A stretch of 11,603 nucleotides of DNA from Halorhodospira sp. (GTDB lineage Bacteria > Pseudomonadota > Gammaproteobacteria > Nitrococcales > Halorhodospiraceae), in NCBI GenBank assembly GCA_007121755.1, contig SKJZ01000070.1, positions 1 to 11,603 of the forward strand, read 5' to 3'. Both the position numbers and the translations under genes were made by a program. The number at the start of each line of letters is the position of its first letter. The first letter of the stretch is position 1. Below the pieces are notes generated by a model that was not told the DNA's origin, did no database searches, and was given only the letters and a program-made list of their open reading frames with translations. Shown here in pieces: positions 8,110 through 11,603 of the stretch.

Positions 8110-8138
8110 TTGCGAACGGAATCATCACGATATATTAT
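8110..8138 (+). promoter_or_regulatory. Candidate sigma70 promoter for the aerotaxis receptor gene
   Basis: TTGCGA (8110-8115) and TATTAT (8133-8138) are separated by exactly 17 bases, which is a fair -35/-10 pair. Transcription would begin near 8145, giving a leader of about 90 bases. The -10 lies inside palindrome site 2. No flagellar sigma28 motif was recognised, although chemoreceptor genes often use one. Confidence 0.4.
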
Positions 8139-8140
8139 CG
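8128..8140. repeat. 13-bp palindrome, site 2 (CGATATATTATCG)
   Basis: Five-base arms CGATA and TATCG flank a 3-base centre. Eleven of 13 bases match site 1, and the centres are 50 bases apart, so both could face nearly the same side of the helix. It overlaps the candidate -10 of the plus-strand receptor gene. Confidence 0.4.
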
Positions 8141-8198
8141 AATAATTCTAGTTTTTATTATTAAGCGTATTAACCCCCATACATAATGCGTGTTACTT

Positions 8199-8222
8199 TG
8201 GCGCACGTACGCGCAAGCGCCA
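8199..8222 (+). other. Small hairpin directly upstream of the receptor ribosome site
   Basis: TGGCGC (8199-8204) and GCGCCA (8217-8222) are perfect complements around a 12-base loop. The last base of the stem is the first A of the AGGAG ribosome site (8222-8226), which lies 9 bases before the ATG. It might modulate ribosome access or RNA stability. A 6-base GC stem can occur by chance in DNA this GC-rich. Confidence 0.35.
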
Positions 8223-8235
8223 GGAGCCTAACAGC

Positions 8236-9837
8236 ATGCGAATCAACGAGCCGGTAACCGGCCGGCGGGTCCCGGTCCGGGACAATGCGAACATTCTCTC
8301 CACCACCGACCCGCGCGGTCACATTACTTACGTCAATGATGAATTCCTCGAGATCAGCGGTTATTCGCAGGAAGAGCTGATCGGCCAACCCCATAACATC
8401 CTCCGCCACCCCGACATGCCCCGGCTGGCGTTCCAGGAGATGTGGGACACGCTCCAGAACGGCCGCTCCTGGATGGGGATCATCAAGAATCGCTGTAAGA
8501 ACGGCGACCACTACTGGGTTCACGCCTACGCGACACCGATCCTGGACGAGAACGGAAACGTCCGCGAATACCAGTCGGTCCGGCAAAACGTCCCCGACGA
8601 GGCGTACATTGAACGGGCGGAGCGCATCTACACCCGGCAGCGCCAACGCGAATCGAGGAAAGGCCGGGTTGCCGGGTTGAAGGGGCGCGGCTTCGTCTTC
8701 GGACTGCGCGCCCGGATCGGGACGCTTTTCTTCCTCCCGGTGGCCGCGTTCGCGCTGGCGCTGGCGTTGCCCGGCGGGTTCTGGTTACAGGCTGCGGTCG
8801 GCGGCGCCGGAGCCCTCGCCTTCCTCGGCCTCCTGCCGATGGCGACACGCCCCGTCGACCGCGTGCGGCGCGCCGCCCTCGGCATCATCGACGACCCCCT
8901 CGCGGAGAGTATCTACTGCGGTTCGCACGACGAAGCGTCGCAGGTGGAGATCGCGTTGCTGCGGGCGCGTTCCGAACTGCAGGCGGTCACCAAACGGTTG
9001 CTGGCCACGATGGGGGAACTCGACATCGAGAGCGCCCGCGTAGCCGAGCGCATGGGCGAAGTCCGCGACCAAGCGGAAGGCCAGAACGAAGAGACGCGGA
9101 GCCTGGCGACCGCGGTTGAAGAGATGTCAGCGGCGGTCCAGGAGGTCGCGCGCAACGCCTCCTCGGCCTCGGACGCCACGGAGAACGCCCGGGAACAGAC
9201 GGCCCGTGGACTGCGGACCGTTGGCCAAAGCGCCGACGCGGTCAAGGAGTTGACGGACGACATCGAGAACTCCGCCCACGTGATCCACCGTCTGGCCGGC
9301 GAGACCGACCGCATCGGTGCGGCGTTGGACTTGATTCAGGAGATCACTGATCAGACCAACCTGCTGGCCCTCAACGCCGCCATCGAGGCCGCCCGGGCCG
9401 GGGATGTCGGGCGGGGCTTTTCGGTAGTCGCGGAAGAGGTCCGGGTTCTTGCCGACCGCACATCCGAGTCGACCAAGGACATCAAGGGCATTATCGACTC
9501 CCTGCAGAAGGGAGCAGCCGACGCTGTCTCGGCGATGGAGCAGAGTCGCAGCCGTGCCGAAGAGACCTATCGCTTCGCCGACGAAGCCCGCACCGCGCTT
9601 CAGGAGATCAACACCTCGGTCGACTCGGTACGGGATATGAACGGACAGATCGCCAGCGCCACCGAGGAGCAAAGCGCCACCGCGGACGAGATCACGCGCA
9701 ACATCAGCAGCATCGACACCATGGCGCTTCAGGTCCGGGACAGCGCCGAGTCGGCCGGTGAGCGCTTGAAGCACTTGACCAAAGGGGTCTCGCAAGTACG
9801 CGGCCTCGCCGCCCGCTTCGTTGCCCGGAGGTCGTAG
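8236..9837 (+). CDS. aer: Aer-type PAS aerotaxis/redox chemoreceptor
   Basis: A 533-residue methyl-accepting chemotaxis protein of the Aer class, which senses cellular redox through PAS-bound FAD and signals to CheA/CheW. The N-terminal PAS domain (about 1-120) matches E. coli Aer closely in sequence and even in numbering: N34, R57-H58-P59-D60 and W79, with KNGDHYW (88-94). These include residues tied to FAD binding, so flavin sensing is likely. A hydrophobic stretch (about 161-203) forms one membrane hairpin, with no periplasmic sensor domain. The signalling domain follows, with the highly conserved tip around DQTNLLALNAAIEAARAGD (372-390) and GRGFSVVAEEVR (392-403). There is no C-terminal NWETF-like pentapeptide for CheR/CheB docking. 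It has its own AGGAG. It lies between rph and yicC, which are normally adjacent, so it is probably an insertion into a conserved locus. Confidence 0.93.
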   Translation: MRINEPVTGRRVPVRDNANILSTTDPRGHITYVNDEFLEISGYSQEELIGQPHNILRHPDMPRLAFQEMWDTLQNGRSWMGIIKNRCKNGDHYWVHAYATPILDENGNVREYQSVRQNVPDEAYIERAERIYTRQRQRESRKGRVAGLKGRGFVFGLRARIGTLFFLPVAAFALALALPGGFWLQAAVGGAGALAFLGLLPMATRPVDRVRRAALGIIDDPLAESIYCGSHDEASQVEIALLRARSELQAVTKRLLATMGELDIESARVAERMGEVRDQAEGQNEETRSLATAVEEMSAAVQEVARNASSASDATENAREQTARGLRTVGQSADAVKELTDDIENSAHVIHRLAGETDRIGAALDLIQEITDQTNLLALNAAIEAARAGDVGRGFSVVAEEVRVLADRTSESTKDIKGIIDSLQKGAADAVSAMEQSRSRAEETYRFADEARTALQEINTSVDSVRDMNGQIASATEEQSATADEITRNISSIDTMALQVRDSAESAGERLKHLTKGVSQVRGLAARFVARRS

Positions 9838-9919
9838 AAGACGGATAGACCGGCGGGTTTTTCGTGGTGTCCAGCCGCCGCATGCCTTACCATGCCCTCC
9901 CCGCTTTCGGAGCACGGCC

Positions 9920-10789
9920 ATGATCCGCAGCATGACGGCATTCGATCGGCGTGAGGCCGCCGGCCCCTGGGGGCGGCTTACGTGGGAAGTACGTGCCGTC
10001 AACCACCGCTACCTGGAGCTGCACCCCAGACTGCCAGAGACGCTGCGTACCCTGGAGCCGGCCGTCCGCGAACACGCCGGCGCCCGCCTGACCCGCGGCA
10101 AGGTCGAGTGCGCCCTGCGCTACACCCCGTCAACGGACACGGCGGGACGGATCGAGATCGATTGGCGCCGCGCCGGAGAGGTGCTGGACGCCTGCCGGCG
10201 TCTCTCCCGGCGCATGGGGTCTCTCGCCGCGGCCGCTCCGGTTACCGATATCCTGCGCCACCCTGGGGTACTACGGGAGTCGGAACCAGACTTAACCCCT
10301 GTCCACGAGGCCGCCATGGCCTCATTCCGGGAGGCGATCGACCAGTTGGTCGCCCACCGCGAACGGGAGGGGGCACGCATTGCCGACCACATTCGGACGC
10401 GGGCGGCGGAGGCCGCCCGCCACGTGGAGGCCATTGCCGCACGGCGTGTCGAGGTCAACGCCGGCGTCCGTCAACGCCTGGAGGCCCGATTGGCCGACCT
10501 GCGGACACCGGCGGACCCCGGACGCCTGGAGCAGGAATTGGTCTACGTCGCGCAGCGGCTCGATGTAGATGAAGAGCTGGACCGGTTACAGTCCCACCTG
10601 AGCGAAGTACTGCGCTCCCTCGACAGCCGGGAACCGGTGGGGCGCAGGCTCGACTTTTTGATGCAGGAGTTGAACCGGGAAGCGAACACCATCGGTTCCA
10701 AGGCGGCTGACGCGGAGACCACCAAGCACAGCGTGGAACTGAAGGTACTTATTGAACAGATGCGCGAACAGATCCAGAACGTGGAGTGA
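9920..10789 (+). CDS. yicC: YicC family endoribonuclease
   Basis: YicC (YicC-like N-terminal and DUF1732 C-terminal domains) is a conserved cytosolic protein shown in E. coli to act as an endoribonuclease affecting small RNA turnover. The 289-residue protein follows the E. coli one (287 residues) from end to end. It starts MIRSMTAFDRREAAGPWG, keeps LTRGKVECALRY, and ends with the signature GRRLDFLMQELNREANTIGSKA and ELKVLIEQMREQIQNVE. The frame is open back to 9821, inside the receptor gene, but the ATG at 9920 with GGAG 7 bases upstream matches the family start and is chosen. It is 82 bases downstream of the receptor gene and one base upstream of gmk. No strong promoter or terminator was seen in that 82-base gap, only a GGCGGGTTTTT stretch without a matching left arm. 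Confidence 0.96.
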   Translation: MIRSMTAFDRREAAGPWGRLTWEVRAVNHRYLELHPRLPETLRTLEPAVREHAGARLTRGKVECALRYTPSTDTAGRIEIDWRRAGEVLDACRRLSRRMGSLAAAAPVTDILRHPGVLRESEPDLTPVHEAAMASFREAIDQLVAHREREGARIADHIRTRAAEAARHVEAIAARRVEVNAGVRQRLEARLADLRTPADPGRLEQELVYVAQRLDVDEELDRLQSHLSEVLRSLDSREPVGRRLDFLMQELNREANTIGSKAADAETTKHSVELKVLIEQMREQIQNVE

Positions 10790-10790
10790 C

Positions 10791-11414
10791 ATGGCTCAAG
10801 GAACCCTCTACATCGTATCGGCCCCTTCGGGGGCCGGAAAGACATCCCTGGTCCGGGAACTGGCCGCCAGAGACCCGGCTTTGGAGATCTCCGTCTCCCA
10901 CACCACACGCGCTCCCCGCCCCGGCGAGCAGGACGGCGTCCACTACCACTTCATCGGCGTCGATCGCTTCCAAGAGTTGGTCGGGGCCGGCCGCTTTTTG
11001 GAACACGCCCGTGTCTTCGACAACTACTACGGAACCTCGCGTGACACGGTGGAGGAACGGCTGGCCGCCGGCGCCGACGTCATCCTGGAGATCGACTGGC
11101 AGGGCGCACAGCAAGTGCGCGAGGCACTGCCGGAGAGTGTCTCGGTGTTCGTCCTGCCCCCCTCCCGGGAAGAGTTGCGGCGGCGGCTGACAGGACGGGG
11201 GCAGGACAGTGACGAGGTGATTGAGCGGCGGATGGCGCAGGCGGTGGACGAGATGTCCCACTACGCCGAGTATGACTACCTGGTGGTCAACAACGACTTC
11301 CATGACGCCCTGGAGGACCTACGGGCGCTGGTGCGCGGCCGCCGGCTCCGTTTTGAGGCGCAATGCCAACGCCTAAAGCCAGTACTGACGGACCTGATCG
11401 GCGACCGTTCCTGA
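10791..11414 (+). CDS. gmk: Guanylate kinase
   Basis: Gmk phosphorylates GMP to GDP with ATP, an essential step in GTP and dGTP supply and an enzyme known to be sensitive to (p)ppGpp in some bacteria. The 207 residues equal E. coli Gmk. The P-loop SAPSGAGKTS (10-19), the GMP-binding SHTTRAPRPGE (36-46), the NYYGTS segment and the ILEIDWQGA segment are all present. The frame is open upstream of 10791, but the chosen ATG gives the family N-terminus, with GGAG 4 bases after-spaced and overlapping the yicC end. The start is one base after the yicC stop, so the two are surely co-transcribed and probably translationally coupled. In most Gammaproteobacteria rpoZ and spoT follow gmk. Here they do not; a convergent gene begins 57 bases beyond. 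Confidence 0.98.
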   Translation: MAQGTLYIVSAPSGAGKTSLVRELAARDPALEISVSHTTRAPRPGEQDGVHYHFIGVDRFQELVGAGRFLEHARVFDNYYGTSRDTVEERLAAGADVILEIDWQGAQQVREALPESVSVFVLPPSREELRRRLTGRGQDSDEVIERRMAQAVDEMSHYAEYDYLVVNNDFHDALEDLRALVRGRRLRFEAQCQRLKPVLTDLIGDRS

Positions 11415-11471
11415 CCGGTTACCGTTCTACCAACTTACGGGAAGCATTGCCGGAGCGGGGGTTGCCGGGAG

Positions 11472-11603
11472 TCAGCCCACCCTCTGGATATTGACCGCCT
11501 GGAGCGCCCCCTCTTTCACGGTCGACTCCACCAGGTCGAACTCCAGGATCAACTCGTGGCTGGGCAAGTCCTCCACACTGGCGCCGTCCTTCAAATCCGC
11601 GTC
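11472..11603 (-). CDS. Partial gene, C-terminal 43 residues; possible cold-shock-domain protein
   Basis: An open frame on the minus strand enters from the right edge and ends at a TGA whose complement is at 11472-11474. The visible 43 residues end in ELILEFDLVESTVKEGALQAVNIQRVG. The pattern of a beta strand rich in hydrophobic and acidic residues, a short loop, then G-x-LQAVNI resembles the last two strands of a cold-shock domain (compare the common ending KGPQAVNV). The preceding part, with several acidic residues, is unremarkable. The N-terminus and the RNA-binding motifs of such domains are outside the window, so the call is tentative. It is convergent with gmk across a 57-base gap with no clear terminator. 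Confidence 0.45.
   Translation of the reverse strand, partial: DADLKDGASVEDLPSHELILEFDLVESTVKEGALQAVNIQRVG

Noticed and set aside
9838..9919. Intrinsic terminator after the receptor gene or promoter for yicC
   Set aside because: A GGCGGGTTTTT stretch has no matching left arm, and the best -35/-10 pair (TTGCCC, 17 bases, GATAGA) is weak.

Overview
This is a GC-rich, gene-dense stretch of a bacterial chromosome. The gene set is recG, ridA, spoT, rpoZ, hemW, rdgB, rph, an aerotaxis receptor, yicC and gmk. Its protein sequences, especially YicC, Gmk, RNase PH and the Aer PAS domain, closely resemble those of Gammaproteobacteria. High GC and fairly acidic proteins would suit the Ectothiorhodospiraceae or a related purple-sulfur or halophilic lineage, but that finer placement is a guess.

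Layout. Bases 1-91 hold no gene I can support. Bases 92-280 form a near-perfect long inverted repeat that ends 15 bases from the recG stop codon. From 296 to 8055 seven genes lie on the minus strand. In transcription order they are rph, rdgB, hemW, then rpoZ, spoT, ridA, recG. The first three are tightly spaced (rph and rdgB overlap by 4 bases). A 97-base gap with a candidate promoter separates hemW from rpoZ, so the minus strand is probably two transcription units. A 180-base AT-rich intergenic region (8056-8235) carries two similar 13-base palindromes and a candidate promoter. It separates rph from the divergent plus-strand genes: an Aer-type aerotaxis receptor, then yicC and gmk one base apart. 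The last 132 bases hold the C-terminus of a minus-strand gene, possibly a cold-shock-domain protein, convergent with gmk.

Function. Most genes are core housekeeping. RNase PH and YicC process RNA. RdgB cleans the nucleotide pool and Gmk phosphorylates GMP. The omega subunit and SpoT connect RNA polymerase to (p)ppGpp. RidA removes reactive enamine/imine intermediates, RecG repairs stalled forks, and HemW is a heme-binding radical-SAM family protein. The Aer receptor is the one accessory gene.

Novelty. I see no undescribed defence or mobile system. The main points are the long hairpin beside recG, a gene order explained by one inversion of a hemW-to-gmk block that separated gmk from rpoZ, the aer gene placed between rph and yicC, and the paired palindromes over its candidate promoter region.
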